A stretch of 64,000 nt of DNA from Pseudoscleropodium purum (lineage: Eukaryota; Streptophyta; Bryopsida; Hypnales; Brachytheciaceae): contig OZ017797.1 of assembly GCA_963969395.1 (NCBI GenBank), positions 744,001 to 808,000 of the forward strand, in the 5' to 3' direction. The stretch's first letter is position 1, and every line of letters begins with the position of its first letter. Below the pieces are notes generated by a model. The model searched no databases, had not been told where the DNA came from, and worked only from the letters and a program-made list of their open reading frames with translations. Both the position numbers and the translations under genes were made by a program. Shown here one piece after another: positions 10,861 through 22,399 of this stretch.

Positions 10861-11365
10861 ATACAAAATGTTATTGTAGTAATACAAATTTCAACATTCA
10901 TCCACACATTGGATAGAAAATATCATATTGGCACACATCACATATTCATAATTCTATTTTCATCCACAATCTCTCAATTTTGTCCAAGATTTTATTTAAT
11001 TTGAAAAATTTTGGCAATTTTTTGTCCTATTAGTATTTTCTATTAGAGGCTCAATGCGAGGTCCAATATTTTGGTTCAAATTGACGATAAATCGTTACAA
11101 AAAAAACTAAGTTAGGTAGAACAATCCGTCATAGGCAGAATTAGGAGTTTGCTCTCATGCCAAATGTTGCTAATTTTTTTTTAGTTTCTTACATAAAGAA
11201 CAATGTGAATAATAGTGAGAGCACTTGAAATTAAATTTTTGGCAAAAGTATGAATTTGTTATGAATTTTTGAAGTATGTTGCCCATCATGGCCCATAAGA
11301 ATTTCTAGACTAGTACCTCCAAAATCAACAAAAATAAATAAATTTATAATGCTCATCTTACTCAC
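10861..11365. other. AT-rich gene-free stretch
   Basis: Repeat-like AT-rich sequence that shares the 'caacattcatccacacattgg' type of segment with about 3180-3230 and, inverted, with 47385-47420. This indicates an additional dispersed repeat. There is no supportable gene. Confidence 0.4.
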
Positions 11366-12333
11366 TAAACCCCTAAAGGATCAAGGTGCTTTTTTCGGCA
11401 ACATAACTTTTTTGGGTAGGTGCATGTGAGCGGAGTTTTCCATATTTTGGGCCCAGATTTTAACAAAAGTTGTGAACTAGGAATATCTTTCATGTGCACA
11501 AATTTTAGGACATTGGAAATATGAGTCAAAAGTTATGGCCTAATATGTAGTTTGTTTTCCAACTTGGGCTATCCGGGCAGATCTGAAAAAATCATTTTTT
11601 TCAAAAATAAAAATTTGAAATTAATTTTCTAGATTGATATATACATAAAAAGCTTTGAATCATTTTATTTTGATCAATGAGTCAAAAGTTATGAGGTGTT
11701 TTAGTTTGCAGGCAATTATGGATTCTCTACTTCAAAATAAACTTTGAAGTTCTTTATTGAACTCAATTTTTAATATTTTGGAAATAATAATAATAATAAT
11801 TTATTTTTTAAAATAAAAATAATTTAATATATATATATTAGGTAAAATTGTTTATTACAGCATTACAACCATTGGGATTGGAATTTTTCAATTCCATAAC
11901 TAAATCATTAACAAATTAGTATTTTGATTCATTCTCTACTTCTTTCTACTTACTATTTTTTTCCTATATGTTGTATAATTCCAAATGATCTGAAATTTTT
12001 CAAAAATGTAGCCAACTTGCCTTGAAGAATGAATCCAAAGAGTTTCAACCATTTTGGACATTTTTTCATACAAATGTGACCTTGTGAAGTGTAGCTACCC
12101 GGTTTTTTGCACGGCCAAAAAAAGGCTTTTTGTCAATTCAAATGCCATTATCTTGCAATCTACAAGGTGGAAAATTCTGAAATTTTTTCCACGTCTTCTT
12201 AAATTATCATAATACAAGATCCTACGGTTGGATGTATCAAAAAAAAATTGAATCTGTTTTGGTACTTGTCCTAAAAAAAAGTAATTTTGGAGCATTTTTG
12301 GTGAAGACATAGTCAATGAACTTTAGGGGTTAA
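11366..12333 (+). mobile_element. TTAA-flanked DNA transposon, 968 bp, full length
   Basis: The left end reads TAAACCCCTAAAGGATCAAGG (TTAA altered by one base) and the right end is ACTTTAGGGGTTAA. The internal order is the same as in the copies at 1210 and 45141: a 'gcaacata' segment, then a 'caaaagttatg' segment, 'caaatgtgacctt', 'caatctacaaggtgg', and a 'gaagacatagtcaatgaac' segment at the right end. The longest frame is only 73 codons on the minus strand and is not conserved between copies. It serves as an uninterrupted reference for the nested copies. Confidence 0.6.
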
Positions 12334-13601
12334 AGTAGTCACAATATTTTTTAACATGGCCATAACATAAAGGCCTAAGAATTCACTTCCTACAATGAAT
12401 TTATACTCAAAAGGTGTAAGTTCCTATTGTATATAGTCACTAATCACTCTACTACTGTCACCTAAGACTTTGATTGTAGCCCAAATGGTTTATAAGAGCA
12501 AATCTAATTAGTTATTGTTAACATTGATAGTTCAAAATATATTGTAGATTCCATATGTATAATTTATAGAAATAATCAACAAACTAAAGTTAGTAGGATT
12601 TTAGTGTCACTAAAGTTAGTTGTTAAAAATGTGTATTTTTATGTTTCAATCATCCAATGTCTACATTCGGATCTTATATCTATTTCATGTGATGTTTTAA
12701 TGCCCTTCTAATGATTGTTATCTAAAAGAACTCTTGTATTTATACCCTCTAGAATTTTATGCATAATATTTAAGATCAATTATTCTTTCTTTGGAATGAT
12801 CTAAAATATTATTTACATCTGCTATCTAGAGAGAATGGGGGATATTCTAACTTCCTAAAAGAAAAGGCTATCCAAAGAAATGGTGTGATTTCCAATTTCA
12901 CTTGATAGATTAATCCTTCAAGCTTCAGAATTATATGTAGGTAAAAAACACTCCAAAACTACAATTCCTCAATGCAAAGAGCTAAAGAAAGATTTTTTCC
13001 AAATATCCAACGTCATGAACTTGTATAATTTAGATTTGTTTGAGTATGTGTGGAAAAAATTCAAGAAATTTCATTGCTAGAGCATGGGGGTATCTCTAAA
13101 AGACCAAGGGTATTTTGTCAAAAATTGTCTTTTCTTGGTGCATTTACTATAGTTGAAAATAAATGCATTTTTTAAAAACTTCAACCATTCAAAGGAGTAG
13201 TAGACCAATATATCAATGTAAAAAGACAATTTTAGCCCATTTGATCTCGCAAATTACTTGGAAAAGGCATGTAGTGGAAATTAAATGATCCAAGTGCAAG
13301 CAAAGGGGATATAATTGGGAGAATTTTTTTTATAGAGGTAATCTTTGGCACCCTATAATTAAAAAAAAAATTCAAATATTATTTGGAGGAATGTAGGTAA
13401 TTCAAATACTAGTTTAATCCATCGTTAGGATGAGATTGAATCCATAGGAGGGGGACTTCGTCCTAATTCACATTCCTACTTTCTTCACCAATTTCAATAG
13501 TTTCCATTTATTGAATTTTTCTTGAAAAGTTCATGAGTGCTTTTCAAGAACATTCATGATTGGCAAGCACCTATATTTGCTATAATATTATAGTCATACT
13601 A
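12334..13601. other. AT-rich gene-free stretch
   Basis: No reading frame, hairpin or known motif worth calling. A 'aaaagaccaagggtattttgtc' segment near 13095 resembles the ends of the TTAA-flanked family and may be a decayed terminus. Confidence 0.4.
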
Positions 13602-13685
13602 ATTTCATAGTTTCCATAGTTTCATAGTTTCATAGTTTTCCATAATTTCATAGTTTCATAATTTCAAAGCTTCATAATTTCCAAT
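13602..13685. repeat. Short tandem repeat, TTTCATAGTT type
   Basis: About eight degenerate copies of a 9-11-bp unit (TTTCATAGTT, TTTCCATAGT, TTTCATAATT) in direct succession. It is a simple minisatellite with no coding role. Confidence 0.7.
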
Positions 13686-13892
13686 ATTCTTTTTTTAAAG
13701 AATTCTAGTATAGTAAATTGAACAAATCAAACATTTTCAACATCTATATCACTTAGCTTTAGGTGTCACTTACTATGAGGCGTAGAGATGAAAAGACAAG
13801 ATTTTCATACAATTGCAATAGTAGTAAGTAAAACAACCTATGTGGAATATATAAATTAGGATTAGTGGGATTTCAACTACTCATAGGTAATT

Positions 13893-14279
13893 CAAAAGTA
13901 GAAATTGTGTTCAAAATAACATTTCAAACTTCATTTTGGTATAGTAGAATAACTTTTTTCAAAAACTTTTATTCAAATTAATGTGAGAAATCAAGATATC
14001 TTTCATCTCAAAGAACCTGCTTGAGATTTAGAGCCTCCAATCAAAAGTTATGGACAAAATTTAGAAAAGAGTTGGAAGGGACATTTTCTTTGGTATTTTC
14101 AAACATTCTCCATGAAGTTTGTCCATAACTTTTGACTGAAGTCTCAAATGGTTTTTTGGAGATGAAAATTATCTTGATTTCCTTCATTAATTTAGTTCAA
14201 AGTTTTTATTAAGAGGTTATTTCTCTCTCTTCCTAAATGAGGTTTGAAATTCTATTTTGAACATAGTTCCTACATTTTG
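13893..14279. mobile_element. Foldback MITE, copy 1 (~385 bp palindromic element)
   Basis: Nearly the whole element is one imperfect inverted repeat. The outer left arm GTAGAAATTGTGTTCAAAAT pairs with the outer right arm (reverse complement GTAGGAACTATGTTCAAAAT). Further in, 'ccaatcaaaagttatggaca' pairs with 'tgtccataacttttgactga'. The spacer between the arms is only about 60 bp. The same architecture and sequence recur at 19904-20251 and 31712-32106, so this is a dispersed family and not a chance palindrome. A transcript would fold into a long hairpin. It has no coding capacity. Confidence 0.65.
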
Positions 14280-15746
14280 ACAATGAACAAGCAAGCTTTC
14301 ATTTTCAAATTATCACACATCCTTTCATGATGGACAATGCATTTCATTATAAAAACAACCTCTCCACAAAATTTCATTGAATTAATTTTGTCATTTTGCA
14401 TTCAAAAGTTTTTATGATGCTTGGTAGATGGTTAATTGATAGATAGGTAATGACTTCAATAGATTGTTAATGGATTCTCTAGATTTTCTAAAATTTTATA
14501 ATTAATTTAGGCTAAAGTTGCTATCCGGTTATGGTAATTTCTTCGTTTGATGTGATACTCTCTTGACCACATTACATTTAATTCAACAATAGTCACCACC
14601 AAGGGTGGGCTATTGTGAACATTTTTGGAACTCACAATCTTCTAATGACCTCAATCATTAATCATCTAAAGTATTAGACACCTTGTCTTACTTAATCTTT
14701 TTTTGTAAAAAATAAGTCTAATGATTTCATAATATTATTGAGCATTGGTAGGAAATACCCTTTTCCTCCCTCCAATCTAGAAACTACTCTAGCATTATAA
14801 TTGAAAGTTTGCATGACAAGACTATAGAATAGGAAACCTTAGCCAATCTTGAATTCAAAATTCAACGGAAGTCACACGGAAAAGGTATCTTTGTAAAGCT
14901 CTACCTACTAAGCTAGGGAAGTTGTGGGGGTATACAATGTTATGTTTATTGTGCTCTAAAATTATCCAATATGTATGACAAAAATTTCAACTACACTCAA
15001 ATGCTTTTTGGAACCTCAATCTTATGGTTTAGATTAATGCATCTCCAAACAATGTATTGTGGGGCATTCTTGTAACCATAATCTTTGTATGCCCAAAACT
15101 ATTGTCAAAAGAATTTATTTGAACCTCTAGAGGTTGATGACTACAAATTCTAGTTTTAAAATAGACTCACATATCATTGATAACCTAATATGTTCACAAT
15201 TGTTCACAACAATGAAATTTAGAGAAATAAATCTTAAGATGTAGGATCTACAAATGGTTCATACAATTGACAAGAATATCACAAAATTCACCACATGATT
15301 GCTAAAGTATGAGAAGGGAGTGTCAAGTAATGAGCGTTAAATAATGACTTGTTTTTAGAAAATCTTGTAAAAATATTTAAAACTTTTCACCATGAGATGC
15401 CTATTTTGTGGTTTAGGATAAATATCTATGGCTATAAATGAGTTTGAAGAGGTTGAATGGGGATGAATGGATTTGGATGGATTTTTGTAGTTGATTTTAT
15501 TGTATGAAATACATTTGTTGTTCATTGCATTGGATGATGAATGTTTATTGAATGGGATTTAAAACTTAATTGTTTAAGATAAAGATTGATGTTCAAGTAC
15601 CTTAAATTAAAGATAAAGAAGTTGCCAAAGGATCCTCCCTTTATTAATTTAGAAGTTTATTTGAACTACAATTGAAATTTCAAAATTTCAAAATTATTTT
15701 CTTCAAAAAAATAATGAAAAAATAATATTAAAGAAATTCAGTAGAT
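14280..15746. other. AT-rich gene-free stretch
   Basis: No supportable gene or structured element seen. Only short, low-complexity frames occur. Confidence 0.45.
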
Positions 15747-16233
15747 GGCTCTTTAGATTTGAAGAGCAAATTCTTGTTGCAGAAGGCAACCTCTCCATAT
15801 TAATTTGGAAAAAATTTAAACTACTATTTTCAAAAAAGAATTCAATTTTTTTTCAATTAAAAAAATTAATACATATTTTTAATTAGGGCTCCTTGGATTT
15901 TGAAGAGTCCTTCCTTGCTAGAGTCAACTACCAAAAGAAGGCTCTTTGATTTCAAGAAGCCTTTTTTTGGTGCCAAAAATAATTATTTGGAAATTATTTA
16001 AAGGTCTTCAATTTTTTGTAAAGGTTCCTTTATGCCATTGAAAGGCTTTTTAGAGTCCACGGAAGGCTCTTCAGATTCCAAAGAGCCTTGAGTTGAATAA
16101 TTTTATTTGTTTTTAAAAACACTTTTAAAAAAAATAAATTAAAAAGAAAATAAATTGTAGTTCAAATATACTCTAAATTAATAGACAAAAGATGCTTTTT
16201 GCAACAAGATGTTGCTCTTTGGATCTGAACAAC
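15747..16233. repeat. Cluster of short palindromes (GGCTCTT...AAGAGCC type)
   Basis: Five related imperfect palindromes of 21-27 bp occur at 15747-15767, 15886-15911, 15940-15961, 16063-16089 and 16211-16233. The clearest is 16063-16089, where AAGGCTCTT is separated by 9 bases from its exact reverse complement AAGAGCCTT. They sit in AT-rich DNA that also repeats 'caaatattaatttgg'-like filler. They probably derive from a degenerate tandem repeat. Confidence 0.5.
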
Positions 16234-17350
16234 CATTTGTTGATTAAAAGAATTGAAAAAAATTAAAATTTATTTTAAAATCTTTTTTTATCAAAAAAAA
16301 TTTCTTTAAAAATCATTTTGAATATTTTTTTGGCATCACAATTCAAATACACCCCTTCAAATTAATAGAAAGAAAGTCCTTTGGCAATAAGAATTGGATC
16401 CAAGGAGTAATCTTCTACATAAAATAATATTTTTTTTCTATTCATTGATTGTCATAGTATTTTTCAATTATTCCCCCAAATGAATGGATGATATGGATAA
16501 AATTCATTCACAAATCACCTCAATGGTATTACCTTTCATACTATAGGAGAGGCTAGGCTATCATTTTCAGCTCTACCTACAACATTTGAGTGCTAAATAA
16601 CTACCTTAAATTAAACATTTTTTTAGCAATAAATTAAAAAAAATTATTTGGATAATTTTGACATTATTATTTTTGGGTTTAACATTACTATTTATGACTT
16701 TGATATGTTTATTTTTAATAAAAAAAGTCTTAGTGAGTGTTCAAATCTAAACACTTGTGACTCAATACTCATTGCTTGTCACTCCCTACTCACACTCTAG
16801 CATCATTGAAATTCACCACAGCCGTTATCAACAAAAAAATAGTTGTTCTAATTTTACTACCAAATGTGATCCACATAAGCATAAACAAGTTATGTTGTTC
16901 CATTAGTTCCAAATTCATGGACAAAACAACAATTTACCACACATCATGTAGCTTGCATTAACCCTCCATCATCAAGTCCTTGAACCAAAAAAATGATATT
17001 CGGGTGCATTGAAAACAACTACCTACTTCAACAATCTGACTCCAATAAATTGCTTACAAACTAGCAAAAAGCCCACAAAAACTCAAACACTTTGAGCCTC
17101 AGTCTTTACCTACATTTTATTAGTTGCAATGTTTATACTGTCACCTATAAGGTCTACCTTGTACTATAAAATCATCATTACATATCAAAAGATCTTCAAC
17201 TTCTTATTGTTCAACTTTTAAAAAAGAGATGTTAGAATTTTAGGGAACACAAGCTTGATAATTTGTCTTCTTGGGATCAACATCCTCAAGTTGTGATGAA
17301 ATGCATTTGGAAGGAAAGACTAAAGATCATAAGAGATTAAGGCCCCCAAA
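16234..17350. other. AT-rich gene-free stretch
   Basis: No supportable gene. A 61-codon frame at 16776-16961 shows no recognisable features. Confidence 0.45.
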
Positions 17351-18330
17351 TTAACCCCTCACCGCCCAAGGGGACCAAAAGTGTCCTCACAGAGTTTCAA
17401 GTCATATTCAAAGTGTTGTAACTTTTTCATCCAACGTCCAAATTCAATAAAATTTGTTGAAAAAGTTGCACTCTTTCTTTTAGTTTATATGGTAAAATTT
17501 TCAGATTAATACAAGCTGTATTGATTTCTTGAAAGTCAGTCAAAGTTCACAGGTTCAATTTGAGTCCACCAAACTACATTTCATGGCTGAAACTTTTTTT
17601 GGGGGGTATCTCCTTCATCCAATGTTTGTTTTTAATAAAATTTGTTGGATTATGTTTTCCTTGAAGTCTAGTTCTTGTAGTAAAATTTTCATGTAAATCC
17701 AAGTTGTTTTCAATGTTTGAGATCAATTTGAAGTTCAAAATCCAGACAATTTTGGATTATAGTGAACTTTGACAACTTGTTTCTTCTATATGCAATGTCC
17801 GTTTTCAATAAATATTTTAGAGAAAGTTGCACATACTAGTCTAGTTTTTGTGACTAAAATTTCAAATCAATCCAAAAAGTTATGAGGGATTGAGAAGCAT
17901 TTTAGTAAAAGAAGGTTTAGCCTTACATGTGTTTTCTGTAACTTTTCTTGCCTATTTTTTGAAATTTGCAAGCCATTTTGCAAAGACATTGAGTCAATTT
18001 ATTGATATTTTTTTCCTTCAATGTGTTTGTATGCTGGTTTTGAATCACTTTATAGTTTCAAGTTTTTTCATTTGAGTAAGTTTAGAAATCGAATTTCACC
18101 TCCAAGTGTGTTGCTAGGAAAATTTCAGCATCTTTTTTCAACACCAAAACATTATAATCTTTCAATCTATACGGTCAAATGACTCCAAATTTGATTCCCA
18201 TCATCTACAATATGTTCACTACAAGATTGTATGATTAAGATCTTTATAACTTAGTGACATTTACATCTACACCGCTTCAAAAGCACTGATGTTTTGGAAC
18301 CTGAAACAACCTTGGGCGGTAAGGGGTTAA
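17351..18330. mobile_element. TTAA-flanked DNA transposon with 21-bp terminal inverted repeats, 980 bp
   Basis: The left terminus begins TTAACCCCTCACCGCCCAAG and the right terminus, reverse complemented, begins TTAACCCCTTACCGCCCAAG. They agree at 20 of 21 positions. This is the best-preserved inverted repeat of the family in the window. It represents a variant subfamily in which CACCGCCC replaces AAAGGACC. The body is AT-rich with a repeated 'ccaatg.tcc.ttttcaataaa' theme. No coding region was found; frames at 17890-18075 and similar are short. Confidence 0.7.
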
Positions 18331-19634
18331 GGTTTTCAAGATTGATGTTTGCAAGCTTTATTGCTACATATCCAAATTGCAAGACCCCTACACATCTTCA
18401 ATAGCATTGTCATATTGGAATTGCAAAGTTTAATTAACAAGTTGGGCTCTTTGTACTCCTCTATTGTACCCAAATCATCATTTTGCTCTATAGTCCTCTA
18501 CATCTACAACAACATCAACGAAGCACATGATGACATAATGTTGCTAAAAACATCCATATACATCCAATTTGCATTGAATTAGAATGCTAATTAAGAAAGG
18601 ACAATGACAAAAACCATATAGTGACGAGGTGGTGACAAGATGTTACAACCTAAATGAAAATATAACACAAATCATTGTAATTTCCATAACAATAGATACA
18701 ACAAAATGACAAACCTTAAACTTTGGGACATTTTAGAAATGCAATTATCGAAAAGAAGGGATGGAAATATAAGCTAGCAAAAAATAAATAAATGTATCTC
18801 TTGAGGTTGAAAATCACTTCAAGAATTGCAATCCATGAGGTGAATGATAATATATTAATTATACTCTATTAGAAGTCACTAGCTGAATTAGATTGCCCAA
18901 ATGATAGAAAGTCTTGCTGCCCAAGTACTCTAACAATAAGATAGTTTATGTATAATATATTGAAAATGAAAGAGTTAGTAAGGGATACAATTTTTTTTAA
19001 AAGGCGAATATAATGAAAGACAGTCATTATGTCAATAAGGGAAAATAAAGAAAGTCAAAGTAGAAGCAACATACCTTAGGCCTAAAAGCTAATAGATTTG
19101 TTGTTTTAGATGCTTCAAATTTATTAGGACCAACTTTGCTTCATATTAAATATTGCATTCTAAAGAAATCATGGCTAACCCTTACACCATTCACTTTGAT
19201 AAAAAGATGCATTTACAACAATTTGCATAAAGAAATCTAAACCTTCAAATTAAATGGATTCAATAGAAGTGCAATAATCTTCAATTACATATGAATGCAA
19301 CAGAACTTATGCTCAAAAAGATTTATACAACCTCAACAAAGTTGGCTAATCTATTTTAAAATAAAATAAAAAACAAAACCAAATATGTATATATATAAAT
19401 AAAGATGATAGACATTCAAATCAACAATATTTTAGAAGTTATATAGAAAAATTGAAAAAGTTAAAAATTAAAAGATATTAAACACTATTAGTAAACCATT
19501 GAATTAAAACTAAAGGACACTATTAGAAAATTCATGACTTAAATAACATAATTTCAACTCAAATTTATTGAATGATTCAATCATTTTAGAGGTGTTGTTT
19601 TGGACAAATTCAAAATATTAAATCAAATTTAATT
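18331..19634. other. AT-rich gene-free stretch
   Basis: No supportable gene. The 77-codon frame at 18349-18582 is AT-rich with no recognisable domain. Confidence 0.45.
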
Positions 19635-19668
19635 TTTATTTATTTATTTATTTTTATTTATTTATTTT
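19635..19668. repeat. (TTTA)n microsatellite
   Basis: An interrupted run of TTTA units in AT-rich DNA, followed by a short GC-richer patch at 19686-19770 ('ggtggtgcccg', 'cacgtgggtgggtgcctcc'). Confidence 0.8.
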
Positions 19669-19903
19669 TTAAATTAAATATTTTTTGGGGTGGTGCCCGT
19701 TTAAAATGAATTTTTTTTTACCTGGGTAAGTGGGTAGCCTGCCACGTGGGTGGGTGCCTCCAAGGAGGTTCAAACCTTGGACCTCATGTTTGGAGGTTCA
19801 AAGTTCCAACCACTAAACCACTCAAATACTTAGGTGACCTCACATGAACTAGAAATTTATATATATAGTTTTTTCATTATTTTTTCATGTGTTTTGTATT
19901 TTC

Positions 19904-20251
19904 AGCAAACTTCAGAGGACATTTAGTCATAGTATAACACATTTTTTCAAAAAAATTTAAACTAAGAAAAGTTTTAAATTCAAGCTAAATTTCACTTCCA
20001 AAAATCCGTTTGTTATTTTGAGTTTCCAATAAAAAGTTATGGACAAAAATCAGAGAGGATGTTTGAAAATGTCAAAATAAATGTTCCTAACTACCCCTCT
20101 TTGATTTTTGTCTGTAACTTTTGATTGGAGGATCTAAATCACAAAAGAATTTTTGGAGGTGAAAGGTATCTTGAATTTACAACTTTTCTCAGTTCTATGT
20201 TTTCTGAATTTTTGTATTCTACTATATGAGAATGGACTCCAAAGTTTGCTA
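19904..20251. mobile_element. Foldback MITE, copy 2 (~348 bp)
   Basis: The outer left arm AGCAAACTTCAGAGGACATT pairs with the right arm, reverse complement AGCAAACTTTGGAGTCCATT. Inner arms around 'aaaagttatggacaaaaatc' pair with 'gatttttgtctgtaactttt'. The centre matches the copies at 13893 and 31712, while the outer ends have diverged from theirs. It has no reading frame. Confidence 0.62.
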
Positions 20252-22399
20252 AATTGAAAAAAGACTGAATTTTACATGATTAATTTAAAAAAAAAATTAG
20301 TATACTTAGATTCTAAAATATTCCAAAAATATTTCAAAAAGATTCCAAAGATTCCAAAAATATTTTTAAAAGATTCCAAACTCAACAAAAACTTGTTGAT
20401 TTGGTCATTGCACTATCCAAATCAACAAAAAGAATTTGCCATTCTGTTGATTTTCACAAAAAGTTACAAAATGGTCATTCTACTGTCCCAAATATTATAA
20501 ATCATTTGAATTTCTGTTGTTTTGGTTGTGCATTTCTATTAGTGGTACATGGTGAAACACAACAATAAATAGTTGTTGTTATAAAAATCAACAAGAAATT
20601 ACAGAATATAACAAAGGTTTATAAGAAAACAACAACATTGACAATCCTACTACAACAAGCATATGTTTATTGTCACGTACATGAATAGAAAAATAACCTA
20701 AACAATACCAAGCTTCCTCATACATGATGTTAAATTAAGATCCTACACTAGTCTTTCTTTGAATACACCGCAAACTCTTTGAAACTAGGTGCAAAGTCCT
20801 CTGGATTTAATGTTCATAACTTTTAAAAAAGTAAATAAGTTTCTATCATTGTGAATATCAAACTATCAATGTCTACCTACATACAATTTACATGGTTGTA
20901 TTTCAAATTAATTGTAGATTTTGAAACTAATTTACCCATACTTATTGTAATAGTCCCCCTAAGGATTTTCTATCCACTATATAAGTCATGAATCTTATAG
21001 AAGTTCTTCCTTAATTGTCCTTATTTTCCACCTTTTTTAAACACATGCAAGCCACTAGTAACTTTTGTTGATTCCATTGTATATATATATATATATTCAA
21101 AGAGTATAAAGTAATTGGAACATCTTTGGTTTGCTTTTTTATTTAGTAGTCTAGGACCACAATTTTATTGTAGATCTTTGCATCATAAACACAATACAAT
21201 TAGTGCCTAATTCTAGTAATCTTATAGTTGTTGGCAACATTTAAATATCATTTACATGTTTGAAGTAGAAAAAGTTTTCAATTTATCATTGTCAACCAAT
21301 TTTTTGAGAGAAAGGGATTGTTGTTGAATTGATTCATGAGGGTACTCTTGAAGATCATATTTCCTACTATCTAGATTCTACAATCAAACATGTATCAATA
21401 TTAAAAGACCTTCAACTTGACCTTTATAAATGTCCACCATGTTTTTAATTGCCTCCCTTGCTTCTGACTCAAATGTAATTGTTGGTTCAATATCTTCAAT
21501 TGGATTGCACAATTCTTCTCTAGTGTACAATGTTGTGAACCAAATTTCCATCTCCTTCCACTTCAACAATATCACTCCTTGCATCCCTTGCATGATAGAC
21601 ATATCTTGTAGTCCTTGTCTTCTCTAACCACTTGTATCTTCAATTGCACATGGGCAAAATGTCTTGTGTTTAGTATCCCAACCAATCAGGGCTCTTGGAA
21701 CCATTTCTTGTCCTTAGCAAAACTCAAGGTAGCCATTTTCAAGGAATGCAATAGTCATTGACATAGGGCTTTTATTTTTGGCGAAATTTTTCCAATTTGT
21801 TAGAAATTTGACCAATTTGGCTTCATCCCTCCAAAAACTGACCTTTGGAGTAAGGCCAACAAAGGGAACAGTGTTCCAAAAAAAAGCCTTGGTCTTTGTG
21901 TTTTACAAAGGCCTTCATTGCTTTCATTAGTCTTTGATTGATTAAAATACAGCTATAGTCCTCTTAATCAAGTGGGAACTCATCTTCAGTGAGAGAGTAG
22001 ATGTTTGCCTGCACATTGACTTATTTATTGTAAGCACGTCTTAATTACAAGCCATTTGAACTATATTCCAAGGTTGTCAACTGATTTGAAGCAATGGCAC
22101 ACCCTCACCAATTCATGAAATTTAAGTCATAAACATGATCCATCTCCACCATGCCACGAATTTTTGAAGATTTTTTTGCAAGAGTCACAACAAGTGAGGG
22201 GTAGAGAAATTGGCATACTGGAGTATCTATCTATGAACAAGTTGATCAATTGGATACCAAAATTGTAGAAATAGTATTTTTGTGTAATTGAAAAAACAAC
22301 CAAAGATGTAGGGTTTGAACATTGGGGAGGTAATTTGCTAGGTTTGTTATACTAAGTCATTACTTATCAACTTATAATAACCTATTGGTTTCCTTTCAC
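20252..22399. other. AT-rich gene-free stretch
   Basis: Contains a (TA)n run at 21080-21097. A minus-strand frame at 21384-21602 (72 codons, purine-rich sense strand) could be a decayed piece of the neighbouring minus-strand retroelement but has no recognisable motif. Confidence 0.4.
21080..21097. repeat. (TA)n microsatellite
   Basis: Nine uninterrupted TA units in AT-rich DNA. Confidence 0.85.
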
